NCBI GenBank assembly: GCA_030156535.1
Contig: JASGMJ010000013.1
Span: 59,058 to 123,057, forward strand
Length of the DNA: 64,000 nt
Direction of reading: 5' to 3'
Origin: Candidatus Sumerlaeota bacterium
GTDB lineage: Bacteria; Sumerlaeota; Sumerlaeia; SLMS01; JAHLLQ01
Shown one piece after another: positions 35,439 through 44,062 of this stretch. Positions within the stretch are counted from its first letter, which is position 1. Each line of letters starts with the position of its first letter. The position numbers were made by a program, and so were the translations under genes. The notes beneath the pieces were generated by a model. It was not told where the DNA came from. It searched no databases and was given only the letters and a program-made list of their open reading frames with translations.

Positions 35439-36044
35439 TCAGGGCGTACTTGCTGCCAGGCTCGCCAACCGCTCGTCGAGCACGGCGGCCTCCTGCGGGG
35501 TCAGGCTCGGGCGATCCCAGGCGAGGTCCTGGTACAAAGCTGCGGCCTCTTCCGCCTCGCCGCGAAGGTCGAGCAGCAGCGCACGGCGCAATTCGATCGA
35601 CGCCGTCAACGGCGTGCCAAGGTCCTCCGCGGGAGGGGGAACGGGTTGCGTGGGGTCGTCCCAGACCAGCAGGACTTCCAACTGCCAGTAGGTCAGCAGG
35701 TCCGGATCGATTTCCGTTTCGGCAAGCGCCTCGACGGCCCGGCGGGCCGCAGCGGCGTCGCGGCTGTGCAGTGCGGCTTCGAGTGTGATGATCGGGTTGG
35801 CCTCAGCCACTTCAGGCGCCGCGTCCACGGGGTCCACTTCGTCCCGAGTCCCGGGCGCCGGACTCTGCTCGTCCACTTGATTCACTTCTTCCTGAGCGGG
35901 CTTCAGGACATCGGAGAGGCGCAGCGCCTGCCCCGGAGCGATCCCGGCCAGGCACAAGAAAGCCGCCGCGAGCCCGAAGGCCACGCGGCGGATATGGTGG
36001 GGCGAATCGTTGCGCCCCGTGGGGGACGGCGCGGAGGCGCTCAT
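35439..36044 (-). CDS. Hypothetical exported or membrane-anchored protein
   Basis: 201 residues. A basic N-terminus with [20 protein letters not shown] (about 20-39) is a signal peptide or anchor. The mature part starts with an acidic, Gln/Glu/Pro-rich linker and continues with Ala/Leu/Glu-rich helices ([39 protein letters not shown]) that look like tetratricopeptide-type helical hairpins. Its ATG overlaps the ftsH stop (ATGA, 36044-36041), so it is made together with FtsH. A role as an FtsH accessory on the far side of the membrane is possible but unproven. Confidence 0.82.
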   Translation of the reverse strand: MSASAPSPTGRNDSPHHIRRVAFGLAAAFLCLAGIAPGQALRLSDVLKPAQEEVNQVDEQSPAPGTRDEVDPVDAAPEVAEANPIITLEAALHSRDAAAARRAVEALAETEIDPDLLTYWQLEVLLVWDDPTQPVPPPAEDLGTPLTASIELRRALLLDLRGEAEEAAALYQDLAWDRPSLTPQEAAVLDERLASLAASTP

Positions 36045-38104
36045 CCCGGGGCACCACTGGGGGAATCGAGGAAATCGCTCAGCCTCGGCGGGGTCTTCGG
36101 CTTGCGGTCGCGGGCGTCTTCCTTCCCCGGGCCGGATTCCGGGTTGGGCGGCTTGCCCTCGCCCGGCTTGAAGAGCACGGGGAGTTCCTTCCCCGCGATG
36201 ATCATCTCGAACTCTTCGGCGTCGATGGTTTCGCGTTCGACGAGCGCATTGGTCAGCCGGTCGAGCAGGTCGCGGTGCTCCGTCAGAATTCCGAGCGCCT
36301 GATCGAGGGCCCACTGCACGAGTCCCTGGACTTCCTCGTCGATGATCTGGGCAACGTCCTCGCCGTAGTCGCGGACGTTGTCATTGCCGCCGCCCATGTC
36401 GCGGCCAACGAAGACCGTCGAGCGTGTGTCGCCAAACGTGCGCGGGCCGAGGCGTTCGCTCATGCCGAATTCGCAGATCATGCGGCGCGCCATGGACGTG
36501 ACGCGCTGGAGGTCGTTGCCGACGCCCGTGCCCGTCTCGCCAATGGCGATCTTCTCGGCGGCAAGGCCGCCAAGCAGGCCCACGAGCGCGGCCTTCAGTT
36601 CGCTCTTCATCCGCGAGTGCTTTTCTTCGACCGGCAGGAAGGCCGTCTGGCCCAGGCTGCGCCCGCGCGGAATAATCGTAATTTTGTGAACGGGGTCGGC
36701 GCCGGGGGTGAAGCGGGCCGCGATGGCGTGCCCGGCCTCGTGGATCGCCGTCGCGCGTTTCTCCGCGTCGCTGATTTTCATGCTGCGGCGCTCGGGCCCC
36801 ATCATCACGCGGTCCTTCGCTTCTTCGAGCTCCACCTGACCGACGGCGGCCTTGGACTCGCGCGCGGCCAGCAGGGCCGACTCGTTGATGATGTTGGCCA
36901 GGTCGGCGCCGCTGAACCCGGGTGTGCCCTTGGCAACGCTGACGAGATCGACGCCCGAGTCCAGCTTCACGTTCTTGGCGTGAACCTTCAGGATCTTCAG
37001 CCGTCCCTCGACATCGGGGAAGTCCACGGCGATCTGGCGATCAAAGCGACCGGGACGCAGGAGCGCGGGGTCCAGCACGTCCGGCCGGTTCGTCGCCGCG
37101 ATCAGGATCACGCCCTCGTTCGTCGCAAAGCCGTCCATCTCCACCAGAAGCTGGTTGAGTGTCTGCTCGCGTTCGTCGTGTCCGCCGCCGATGCCCGCAA
37201 AGCGATGGCGGCCCACGGCGTCGATTTCGTCGATGAAGATCAGGCAGGGCTTGGACTTCTTGGCCTGCTCGAACAGGTCGCGCACGCGGCTGGCGCCGAC
37301 GCCCACGAACATCTCGACGAAATCCGAACCGGAGATCGAGAAGAACGGCACGTTCGCCTCGCCCGCCACGGCCTTCGCCAGCATCGTCTTGCCTGTGCCC
37401 GGAGGCCCGTACAGCAGCACGCCCTTGGGAATCTTGCCCCCCAGGCGGCTGTACTTCTTCGGGTCCTTCAGGAAATCAACGACTTCGCACAACTCGCCCT
37501 TGGCTTCTTCCACGCCGGCAACGTCGTCGAAGGAGACCTTCACCTGACCCTCGGCAATCAGCTTGGCCTTCGACTTGCCGAACGACATCGCCTTGTTGCC
37601 GCTGCTCTGCACCTGGCGCATGAAGAGCATCCAGATCGCCAGAATCAGCAGCACGGGGAGCAGAATCGGCAGAATCAGGCTGAGGAACAGCGTCGATTGC
37701 CGCGACGCGTTGTAGGCCACGCCGAAATTCTGCAACTGACCGATGATGTATTCGGACTGGAGATCGTGGTACTCGCTCGTAAAGGGAACCGGCTTGTCCT
37801 CCGGGTAATTCCCCTTCTTGATTTTCGCCCGCACGGAGTCGGACAGATTGGAGCCAGCCAGCAACGCCGTCGAGAGCCTGCCCTCGATCTTGCCACCCTT
37901 GTCCACCACCTCGCCGTCGAACGCAGGGTTGAGGGCGCGATTCGCCTCGCCCTCCGCAGGCGGCGGGGCATTCTCGGCCGCAATCGAGAGAAATTCGGAG
38001 GTCGTCAGCTCAATGGGAATCGTACGCTCCATCATCTTCATTGCCAACACAATGCAGACGATGAAGATGATGATCCAGAGGACGATGGATTTGAAACTAT
38101 TCAT
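36041..38104 (-). CDS. ftsH: ATP-dependent zinc metalloprotease FtsH
   Basis: Membrane-bound AAA+ protease that degrades misfolded membrane and short-lived cytosolic proteins as a hexamer. 687 residues: two membrane helices (about 7-24 and 139-162) around a periplasmic domain, Walker A GPPGTGKT (233-240), Walker [11 protein letters not shown] (289-298), a second region of homology with [18 protein letters not shown], and the zinc site HEAGH (455-459). The C-terminal 40 residues are Pro/Lys/Asp-rich and disordered. The upstream spacer of 194 bases carries its promoter, shared with a rightward gene. Confidence 0.98.
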   Translation of the reverse strand: MNSFKSIVLWIIIFIVCIVLAMKMMERTIPIELTTSEFLSIAAENAPPPAEGEANRALNPAFDGEVVDKGGKIEGRLSTALLAGSNLSDSVRAKIKKGNYPEDKPVPFTSEYHDLQSEYIIGQLQNFGVAYNASRQSTLFLSLILPILLPVLLILAIWMLFMRQVQSSGNKAMSFGKSKAKLIAEGQVKVSFDDVAGVEEAKGELCEVVDFLKDPKKYSRLGGKIPKGVLLYGPPGTGKTMLAKAVAGEANVPFFSISGSDFVEMFVGVGASRVRDLFEQAKKSKPCLIFIDEIDAVGRHRFAGIGGGHDEREQTLNQLLVEMDGFATNEGVILIAATNRPDVLDPALLRPGRFDRQIAVDFPDVEGRLKILKVHAKNVKLDSGVDLVSVAKGTPGFSGADLANIINESALLAARESKAAVGQVELEEAKDRVMMGPERRSMKISDAEKRATAIHEAGHAIAARFTPGADPVHKITIIPRGRSLGQTAFLPVEEKHSRMKSELKAALVGLLGGLAAEKIAIGETGTGVGNDLQRVTSMARRMICEFGMSERLGPRTFGDTRSTVFVGRDMGGGNDNVRDYGEDVAQIIDEEVQGLVQWALDQALGILTEHRDLLDRLTNALVERETIDAEEFEMIIAGKELPVLFKPGEGKPPNPESGPGKEDARDRKPKTPPRLSDFLDSPSGAPG

Positions 38105-38298
38105 TCACGAGTTCCTGGGGAGGCGGCATCGGCCAACCGGGCCGGGGAAAGTCTAGCGCAAGAAGAGGCTAACGCAAGGATTGTGTCAGTTGGCGCGGGC
38201 CCCGATTCACAAGGCGTCCGCGCAATTGAGTGCCCCCTGAGCCCTGTACCCACTCAGACCTCCCCAATTCCAACCGTCAATGCGAAAGGGCCGAATCC

Positions 38299-39123
38299 GT
38301 GCCGACACATCAGCACCAACTCCCCGGACTCCTGCTCGTTTGTGCCGTCCTGATGCCCGCGGGCGGGCAGACAACTCCCCCGCCGCCCCTTCCGGCCCTG
38401 CCCCCCGGCGCCCCCGTCCTCGTCGCCCCGCCCCCCGAAATCACTCTCGAAGACCCCCACCGGGCTCTCGACGGGTCTCTGGCAGAGACCCGCCTGCGCG
38501 CTCTGGCGGCCCAACTGACGGCTGCCGTGCTCCCCAATACCCCGGCCGAGCCACCCCCCGGCGCCCCCCGCCTGCGCGCCATCCTGATCGCCGACCGCCC
38601 CAAGCAAGCCCCCGGCGACGGCCCCTGGCGTGCCAAAACGACCCTCTTGCTGACTCTCGAAAGCCCGACCGGTTTCCGCACCCGGTCGGGGCCGCTGGAG
38701 GCCTGGGGCGCCTCGTGGGACGGCCCCGCCGCCGCAGCCGCCCAGGCACTCGACCGCCTTGCAGCCGATTACGCTCCCGCCGCCGCGCTCGACCTCTGGG
38801 GGGCCGCCGCCGACTACGCCGCCCGCGCCCCCGAAGCCACCGCCCCCCGCGACACCACACTCGTCGTCGAGCACCCCGAACGCCTGACCCCCGCCGACCT
38901 CCGCGATCTGGAGCTTCTCTTCGGCGCTCCCCGGCAGGAAGGCGAAACGCTGCGATTCACCCTGCCGGACGCCACCACACCCGCCGACGTGCGCCGCCAG
39001 TTCCTGGAACCACGCGGCCTGTGGGAGTGGGGCGCCGTGGAGGCGGAAGGCACGGTGGTGCTAAAGCAGGACAACGGGACGAAAGAGACAACAGGGACCA
39101 AAGCGATCGAAGCCGACGAGTAG
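38299..39123 (+). CDS. Hypothetical secreted Ala/Pro-rich protein
   Basis: 274 residues from GTG 38299, with AAAGGG 8 bases upstream. A signal peptide (LPGLLLVCAVLMPAGGQ) leads to a Pro-rich segment and then a compact domain of about 230 residues with alternating strands and helices; no family was recognised. Very high GC and Ala/Pro/Arg content. The last 15 residues (KQDNGTKETTGTKAIE) differ in composition and are encoded by a repeat-like GGGAC/ACAAC word run, so the original stop may have been displaced by repeat growth. Confidence 0.75.
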   Translation: MPTHQHQLPGLLLVCAVLMPAGGQTTPPPPLPALPPGAPVLVAPPPEITLEDPHRALDGSLAETRLRALAAQLTAAVLPNTPAEPPPGAPRLRAILIADRPKQAPGDGPWRAKTTLLLTLESPTGFRTRSGPLEAWGASWDGPAAAAAQALDRLAADYAPAAALDLWGAAADYAARAPEATAPRDTTLVVEHPERLTPADLRDLELLFGAPRQEGETLRFTLPDATTPADVRRQFLEPRGLWEWGAVEAEGTVVLKQDNGTKETTGTKAIEADE

Positions 39124-39142
39124 CATCGGACTCTTCCAAGGA

Positions 39143-39201
39143 TTCCCGGGGCCTTCCGGAAAATTGTGCCCCGCACTGTTGGAGTTTCCCGGGGCCTTCC
39201 G
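39143..39201. repeat. Direct repeat, 16 bp
   Basis: TTCCCGGGGCCTTCCG occurs at 39143-39158 and again at 39186-39201, both followed by an A-rich GAAAAT-like word. A GTCCCT-rich tract follows (about 39220-39250). It lies just outside the duplicated ribE end. Confidence 0.8.
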
Positions 39202-39253
39202 TGAAAATCCAGCCCGCATCCCGTCCCTTTCCGTCCCTCGCGTCCCTTTTCTC

Positions 39254-39315
39254 TCACGCCCCCCGGAACTTCGCCCACAGTTCCTCAAGTTGACCGGGGT
39301 CGCCCAGCGCACGGT
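39254..39315 (-). pseudogene. Remnant of a riboflavin synthase 3' end
   Basis: Read leftward, this stretch encodes ALGDPGQLEELWAKFRGA and a TGA stop (39256-39254). The complete riboflavin synthase 2 kb away ends NPGQLEELWAKFRD. 28 bases (39262-39289) are identical to 41281-41308, in the same orientation and reading frame. Nothing upstream of the fragment continues the gene: it abuts the stop of the island gene at 39316. It is therefore either an attachment-site-like duplicate or the left-over end of an older ribE copy. Confidence 0.82.
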
Positions 39316-40368
39316 CTAATGGCTGGAAGATTCGCCCGCGTCGTCGGAAATCGCCTGCTCGTTATGGGGCAAGGCCATGATGTCTTCGGGATCGAGACGC
39401 GTGCCCGGGTGGAACTCCAGCAGTGTGAAGGTTTTCCGAGACTTGAGACCGCCATCCCCCAGTGCGTCGTACTCCAAGGCCTCCGTCCGCGAAGGCAGCC
39501 ACGTGTCGTCAATGCGGATGTAGTCGGAAAACGTGACCACTTGCTGGTCGTGAGCCTTGTAGCCTGTCCTGATGGACCTAAGTCGCCATTCCAGTGCGCG
39601 GTCGAGCACACATTCCCAGCGAAGGCCGTCCGGGCTTTGCGTCGCCACATAGACCTCGGTTCCTTGCGAACTGATCACGGGCTCCTGCAACAGGCTCCAG
39701 TCAATCAGAGGAATCCCCAGAGTCTGGGTCAGCCATTGGCGGCTTGCGTTTACCTGGGAGGGTCCCACAATCAGCCGATTCTGGGCAACATCAAGATTGG
39801 AAGTCTTGTCCTGCTCGTACAATCGAATGAGATGTGAAGGGGGACTATTCAGCCGGTAGTACTGAACCAACCCGTTGCTCGAATCCATGGAGTCGAGAAT
39901 CGAATTGATATCGCGTTCGTCAATCCTTGTCAGCCGCAAGGCGGAGGCTGATGCGTCCCAAACGAGCTCAACACGGCCAACAAACTCGTTGCAAGAACGG
40001 ACGACATCCTCGTTTCCCGGAAGACCTTCCAAGGCCGCCGCAAACATTTCCCGGGTGCGCGAAAGGTCTTCCCTGACCTGACGCTTCACATCGTCCGAAT
40101 GCTTTGCAAAAACCGATTCGTCACTCAGGGCTCGGTCGGCATCGTCCACCATGTTTTGCATCTTGACTTTGAACTTATCGACAGAATGGTAATCTTCCTC
40201 GATAAGATCGTAGACAATCAGCTTTCCCGAGATTTCGGAAAGGTGCTTCGTCGCCGAATCGGAGACAATCTGCAGAACATCATTCTCCGGAAACGCTGGC
40301 GAAGCAGACAAAATCCCGAGAATGAAGACTGGCAGGAATAGACGCGATGCAGTCCTAGAAGCAGGCAC
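39316..40368 (-). CDS. Hypothetical secreted protein (island gene 2)
   Basis: 350 residues from GTG 40368, with GGAGG 5 bases upstream. The signal peptide is about 1-27 (LFLPVFILGILSASPAF). The mature part is mixed alpha/beta with charged helices (EDYHSVDKFKVKMQNMVDD, VREDLSRTREMFAAALEG) and late strands that resemble an LolA/outer-membrane-lipoprotein-sorting-like half barrel (YIRIDDTWLPSRTEALEYD), a loose resemblance only. The start lies inside the end of the preceding gene (14-base overlap), so the two are coupled. Base composition is clearly less GC-rich than in flanking genes, which suggests transfer. Confidence 0.83.
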   Translation of the reverse strand: MPASRTASRLFLPVFILGILSASPAFPENDVLQIVSDSATKHLSEISGKLIVYDLIEEDYHSVDKFKVKMQNMVDDADRALSDESVFAKHSDDVKRQVREDLSRTREMFAAALEGLPGNEDVVRSCNEFVGRVELVWDASASALRLTRIDERDINSILDSMDSSNGLVQYYRLNSPPSHLIRLYEQDKTSNLDVAQNRLIVGPSQVNASRQWLTQTLGIPLIDWSLLQEPVISSQGTEVYVATQSPDGLRWECVLDRALEWRLRSIRTGYKAHDQQVVTFSDYIRIDDTWLPSRTEALEYDALGDGGLKSRKTFTLLEFHPGTRLDPEDIMALPHNEQAISDDAGESSSH

Positions 40369-41149
40369 AGGTACCTCCCACCAGCCCGAAATCGGCATCA
40401 TATTCCTGAACCCCACAAGCGGCGCGCGGAGTGCAGATATTGCCCGAACAAATTGGCTCCACCGCAATAGTGCGGATGCTCTGAGTCCCCCCAAACCCAC
40501 AGGTCTTGAAATTCGGACATGCGTCAGTCGTGAAGCACGCCCAAGTACGAAGCTCCCCCGACTCCCGCTGGCACGTGCCCACAACAGGTTCCAATGGCTG
40601 CTCTGCCGAAACCGAGGCAGAGCTGAGCGTCAAAGCGGCCTCGTATGACTCGTCGTTTCCCGGCCGGTCCAGAGCACGAAGGGACTCATAAATCGGGTCT
40701 CCGGCAATGCTCTGAACGGACAGTTCCGATGCTGCCAGGCCATTCGGAATGAAGAGAGGGGGCAGTTGATCCAGCAGGCGTAGGAACTCCGTATCGGGTG
40801 CTGCCTCGTAGCGGTAAACGAACGCAGCGGGAGCCCATAATTCCCGTGTCCGAACATCATCTCGAACCAGCAAGGCATCCGGATAAGTCGCGAAGGGCCC
40901 AAGCAAGACGCGCCAGCGTCCCTCGGTAAGCAAGACTTGGAGGCTCGACCGAACTGCAACCGGAGCCGATTGCACAAAGGCACTCGCAGCGTGTTGCCGT
41001 CCTTCTTCGAACGAGGCAACCTGAACACCGTAGGCACCGCCCTGCGCCCAGCCGACCGACAGTAGCGGAGAGAGAAGCGCGACCGCCACGATCATCTTGG
41101 ACGCTTGTGGATGAAGCCTGCCAACCCAACTCAAAAACCAAATCGTCAT
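40355..41149 (-). CDS. Secreted SPOR-domain protein with Cys-rich tail (island gene 1)
   Basis: 264 residues. An N-terminal signal peptide or anchor (about 1-35) is followed by a SPOR-like fold (about 38-105: YGVQVASFEEGRQHAASAF through RWRVLLGPFATYPDAL), which in other proteins binds denuded septal peptidoglycan. A middle region leads to a tail of about 75 residues (190-264) with nine cysteines, for example WACFTTDACPNFKTC, probably disulfide-bonded. I know no family with this combination. ATG 41149 has GAGG 10 bases upstream; Met19 is an alternative. Composition matches island gene 2, which follows with a 14-base overlap. Confidence 0.82.
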   Translation of the reverse strand: MTIWFLSWVGRLHPQASKMIVAVALLSPLLSVGWAQGGAYGVQVASFEEGRQHAASAFVQSAPVAVRSSLQVLLTEGRWRVLLGPFATYPDALLVRDDVRTRELWAPAAFVYRYEAAPDTEFLRLLDQLPPLFIPNGLAASELSVQSIAGDPIYESLRALDRPGNDESYEAALTLSSASVSAEQPLEPVVGTCQRESGELRTWACFTTDACPNFKTCGFGGTQSIRTIAVEPICSGNICTPRAACGVQEYDADFGLVGGTCACF

Positions 41150-41275
41150 GGGGGAGACACCTCACGGCAGATTCTGTTACGAATTGCACGTACCCCCTCC
41201 CTCAATACGTCAAGAGCGATTTTCATCTTTTTGCAGGATATTATTCAAGATAGAAACATAAATCGCACCAAATGG

Positions 41276-41923
41276 TCAATCCCGGAACTTCGCCCACAGT
41301 TCCTCAAGCTGCCCGGGGTTCGTCCCCGCGCCGAGGGCGTTCTCCAGGTAGCGCGCCACGTACTTGCCGATCATGTCGGTCTCCAGGTTCACCCGCGAGC
41401 CGATCGCCCGGCGCGAGAGCGTCGTGTGCCGCCACGTCTCCGGGATGATCCAGACCGAGAAGGCGTCGGCGGTGAGGTCGACGAGCGTCAGGCTGATGCC
41501 GTCGATGGCGATGGAACCCTTGGGGATGGAAGCGCGCAGAATCTCGGCAGGGGCTTCGACCCAGACTTCCCAGGCGTCCTCCAGCGCCTTGACGGCGCGC
41601 AGGCGCCCGGTGGCGTCAACGTGGCCGCTGACCAAGTGTCCGCCCAGGCGCCCGCCGAGGGCGAGGGCGCGCTCGAGGTTGACCGCGTCGCCGGGTTGGC
41701 GGTCGCCCAGCGTCGTCTTCGCCAGCGTCTCGGGCGAGGCGAACGCCGTGAAGCCCGCCGCGTCGTGCGTCTCGACGGTCAGGCACGCGCCGTCCACGGC
41801 GATGCTCTCGCCGCGTTCGAGCGCCGGCGCCATGCCGGGCGCCGCAAGGCGCAGCTCCGTGCCCGAGCCGCGGTCGACGAGGCCTTCGAGTGTACCGATT
41901 TCCTGAATGAGTCCGGTGAACAT
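41276..41923 (-). CDS. ribE: Riboflavin synthase alpha chain
   Basis: Dismutates two 6,7-dimethyl-8-ribityllumazine molecules into riboflavin. 215 residues made of two lumazine-binding repeats (about 1-95 and 96-200), with the N-terminal signature MFTGLIQEIG and the second-repeat segment VSGHVDATG. ATG 41923 is chosen because MFTG is the invariant start; a TTG three codons earlier is also in frame. It is not linked to other rib genes here. Its last codons are duplicated 2 kb downstream (39254-39315). Confidence 0.96.
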   Translation of the reverse strand: MFTGLIQEIGTLEGLVDRGSGTELRLAAPGMAPALERGESIAVDGACLTVETHDAAGFTAFASPETLAKTTLGDRQPGDAVNLERALALGGRLGGHLVSGHVDATGRLRAVKALEDAWEVWVEAPAEILRASIPKGSIAIDGISLTLVDLTADAFSVWIIPETWRHTTLSRRAIGSRVNLETDMIGKYVARYLENALGAGTNPGQLEELWAKFRD

Positions 41924-41933
41924 GAGTGACAAC

Positions 41934-41954
41934 CGTTGTTCGTGGTTCGTGGTT
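41934..41954 (+). repeat. Heptad array CGTGGTT
   Basis: Three consecutive heptads, CGTTGTT, CGTGGTT, CGTGGTT, begin 11 bases from the ribE start codon, in the divergent gap, so they overlap the ribE leader. Confidence 0.75.
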
Positions 41955-42123
41955 CGACGGGCGCGGCGGAAGAATCATCCCGATCCGGCAGGAGGCGAAA
42001 CGCTTTTTCCTCGAATAATGAACGACGCCCTTCGTATCTTCTATTGTGCAGCGTGCTGCGCCAGAATACCCTTCCGAGTTAGATCCACACCTTGCTGAAC
42101 CGCAACGAGAGAGGTTTCCCCAT

Positions 42124-42813
42124 ATGGCCTTGTCCCTCCCCTTTCTTTCCACCGGCCCGAAGGTCTGGATGGACGACGACAGTCTGCACGCGAAGACCTC
42201 GCCTGTCTTCGCGGCCTGCACGCTGGGACTCTGCGTGAAGGAAGTGGCGGCCAATCGCCAGTCGCAGACAATCGTCTTCGAGCGCAGGCTCCTGTGGCTC
42301 TTCAAGAAGCGCGTGGAGGTGCGCTTCGACGAAATCGACGAAATCAAGTACAAGTACGACAACCTGGTGCCGTTCGAGAGCTTCATCGCCGCCGATGCGT
42401 TCGACTGCTACTCGCTCGTCATTGAGTTTCGGGACCGCCGGCGCGACGATCTCCTGCTGTTCCGCTGGATCGGCCAGGGCGAGTTCGCCAACAATTCGCT
42501 CTTCCCCGACATCTTCTACTGGCAGGAGACGCTGTTCGACTTGCAGGGCACGCAGAAGAAGGAATCCGTGGTCGTTTTCGAGGCCCTGCGGCGCATGGTC
42601 TTCCCCAAGCCACTCGGGTTCGACATCAACCAGACGCGCCCGGATCAGGATGGCGCGGCAATGAACGCATGGAGCGACGTGCCCAACCGGGCGCAGGGCT
42701 ACGATGCCTCGGTGGAGCACGGCGGCGCCTGGCCCTCGGCCACCCCGCCGGACGCTCCGCCACCGGCGCGCCCCAAGCCACCCGTCAGGCCCTACGGCCC
42801 CCCGGGCAACTAG
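42124..42813 (+). CDS. Hypothetical protein with Pro-rich tail
   Basis: 229 residues. The first 170 form a mostly beta domain: LSLPFLSTGPKVWMDDDSL, then FERRLLWLFKKRVEVRFDEI, YSLVIEFRDRRRDDLLLFRW and DIFYWQETLFDLQGTQ, which suggests a PH-like barrel. No signal peptide. The last 45 residues are Pro/Ala-rich. No family was recognised with confidence. ATG 42124 has AGAGAGG 10 bases upstream. It precedes a methyltransferase gene by 49 bases, so the two may be co-transcribed. Confidence 0.78.
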   Translation: MALSLPFLSTGPKVWMDDDSLHAKTSPVFAACTLGLCVKEVAANRQSQTIVFERRLLWLFKKRVEVRFDEIDEIKYKYDNLVPFESFIAADAFDCYSLVIEFRDRRRDDLLLFRWIGQGEFANNSLFPDIFYWQETLFDLQGTQKKESVVVFEALRRMVFPKPLGFDINQTRPDQDGAAMNAWSDVPNRAQGYDASVEHGGAWPSATPPDAPPPARPKPPVRPYGPPGN

Positions 42814-42862
42814 CCCCCTATCATCCTTGCCGCCTGCTTCGCCACCGGGCACCCTTCCCTTC

Positions 42863-43663
42863 ATGAACTGTGGCATTTGCAGCTTTCCGCTCGGCAGCGC
42901 CGGGATTGTCCTCGAAGCCGATGGCTCTGCCTACCGCCGCTGCGGGGGCTGTGGCTCCATCGTGCTCGCGCCGCTCCCCACCGTGGAGGCCAACGCGCAC
43001 TTCGAGGGCGAGCAGGCCGTGCTACATCAGGAGCGTTCGGACGAGGCGCGCGCCGCGTACTTCGCACGCCGCCTCGGCCTGCTCGAGCAGGCCGGCGGCC
43101 CCAAGGGCAGGCTTCTCGACATCGGATGCAGCACCGGCAAGCTGATGGAGATCGCGCGGGCCCGCGGCTGGGACGTGCAGGGCATCGAACTGTCCGCGGC
43201 GCTGGCGGGAGCGGCGCGCCGGCGCAACCCGGGCGCGTTCGTTTCCCAGGGCGACTTTCTCGAACTTGGCGAATTGGAGCCCGCGACGTTCAGCGCCATT
43301 GTGGCGCTCGACGTGATCGAGCACGTGCTTGATCCCCGTGCCTTCGCACGCCGTGCCCGGCGGCTGCTCGCCCCCGGCGGCACGCTGCTGCTGCAAACGC
43401 CCAACGCGCGCTCCCTGCGTGCGCGGCTGCACGGCGCCGCGTGGAACATGCTGATTCCCGCGTACCACTTTCATCTGTTTGCGCCGCGTGCGCTGGCGAC
43501 GCTGCTGGAGAGCGAAGGCTTTCGCGTGCGCCGCCTGACCACGGCGAGCGGCAGCGGCAGCGAATCCGGCGCGTCGGGCCGTCTGGCCGCCGCCAAGCAG
43601 GCCGTGCTGGCTCCCGCGCGGCTGGGCAATGCTCTCGTCGTCGTCGCCCGGGCAGCCGCGTAG
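42863..43663 (+). CDS. SAM-dependent class I methyltransferase with N-terminal zinc ribbon
   Basis: 266 residues. The N-terminus has Cys3, Cys6, Cys27 and Cys30 (MNCGIC and RRCGGCG), a small zinc ribbon as found in methyltransferases of sugar and nucleotide-sugar pathways. The Rossmann fold follows: GRLLDIGCSTGKLMEIA binds S-adenosylmethionine, then VALDVIEHVLDP and a conserved PGGTLLLQTPN. A His/Phe-rich segment (IPAYHFHLFAPRAL) is typical of methyltransferase-type 11/12 proteins. The substrate is unknown; a cell-surface sugar would fit the surrounding genes, which is inference. Confidence 0.92.
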   Translation: MNCGICSFPLGSAGIVLEADGSAYRRCGGCGSIVLAPLPTVEANAHFEGEQAVLHQERSDEARAAYFARRLGLLEQAGGPKGRLLDIGCSTGKLMEIARARGWDVQGIELSAALAGAARRRNPGAFVSQGDFLELGELEPATFSAIVALDVIEHVLDPRAFARRARRLLAPGGTLLLQTPNARSLRARLHGAAWNMLIPAYHFHLFAPRALATLLESEGFRVRRLTTASGSGSESGASGRLAAAKQAVLAPARLGNALVVVARAAA

Positions 43664-43669
43664 CCCGCC

Positions 43670-44029
43670 CTATTCGGCCAGAATGAGCTGGATCGTCGCG
43701 CCTTCCTTGACCCACGTGCCGGGCAAAGGGCGCTGGGCGGCCACCTGACCGGGCTGCAGGACGCTGCTCGGCTCGCTCCCCGCCACGCGCGCGGAGAAAC
43801 CTTCGGCGGAGGCTTCCCGGATGGCGTCGACAAGTTCCATCGCCAGCAGGTCGGGCGCCTGCGTCTCCGGGGTCTTCACCAGGTGGGCAACCGTCGCGTA
43901 GCCCGCGGCAGCGGCAGCGGCAAACAGCACCGCGCCCACCAGCGTCAGGCGCCAGAGAGTGCCCCAAAGTCCGGGCGGGCCGGCGGCGCGGCCCCGTTGT
44001 TTCGTTCGCGATCTCATGGCGATGGGCAT
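43670..44029 (-). CDS. Small single-pass protein with one PASTA domain
   Basis: 119 residues: a basic cytosolic start, one membrane helix (LTLVGAVLFAAAAAAGYATV) and a single periplasmic PASTA domain (about 55-119; SEPSSVLQPGQVAAQRPLPG then VKEGATIQLILAE). PASTA domains usually bind peptidoglycan or mediate contacts in the C-terminus of PknB-type kinases and penicillin-binding proteins; here the domain stands alone. Two ATGs (44029, 44017) are possible and neither has a clear ribosome site. It converges on the methyltransferase gene with 6 bases between stops. Confidence 0.82.
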   Translation of the reverse strand: MPIAMRSRTKQRGRAAGPPGLWGTLWRLTLVGAVLFAAAAAAGYATVAHLVKTPETQAPDLLAMELVDAIREASAEGFSARVAGSEPSSVLQPGQVAAQRPLPGTWVKEGATIQLILAE

Positions 44030-44062
44030 CCGGGCAGCGCCCAACACTGGCAAGAGAAAATG

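Larger units (their letters stand above)
39254..41308. other. Low-GC insertion at the 3' end of ribE
   Basis: About 2 kb between two direct copies of the ribE 3' end (28 identical bases at 39262-39289 and 41281-41308, with weaker similarity for about 15 more). It carries two overlapping leftward genes and an AT-rich 126-base leader, with composition distinct from both sides. No integrase, transposase or inverted terminal repeats were found, so the mechanism is unknown. Confidence 0.65.

Noticed and set aside
39254..41308. Island as a transposon with terminal inverted repeats
   Set aside because: The flanking copies are direct, not inverted, and no transposase gene is present.
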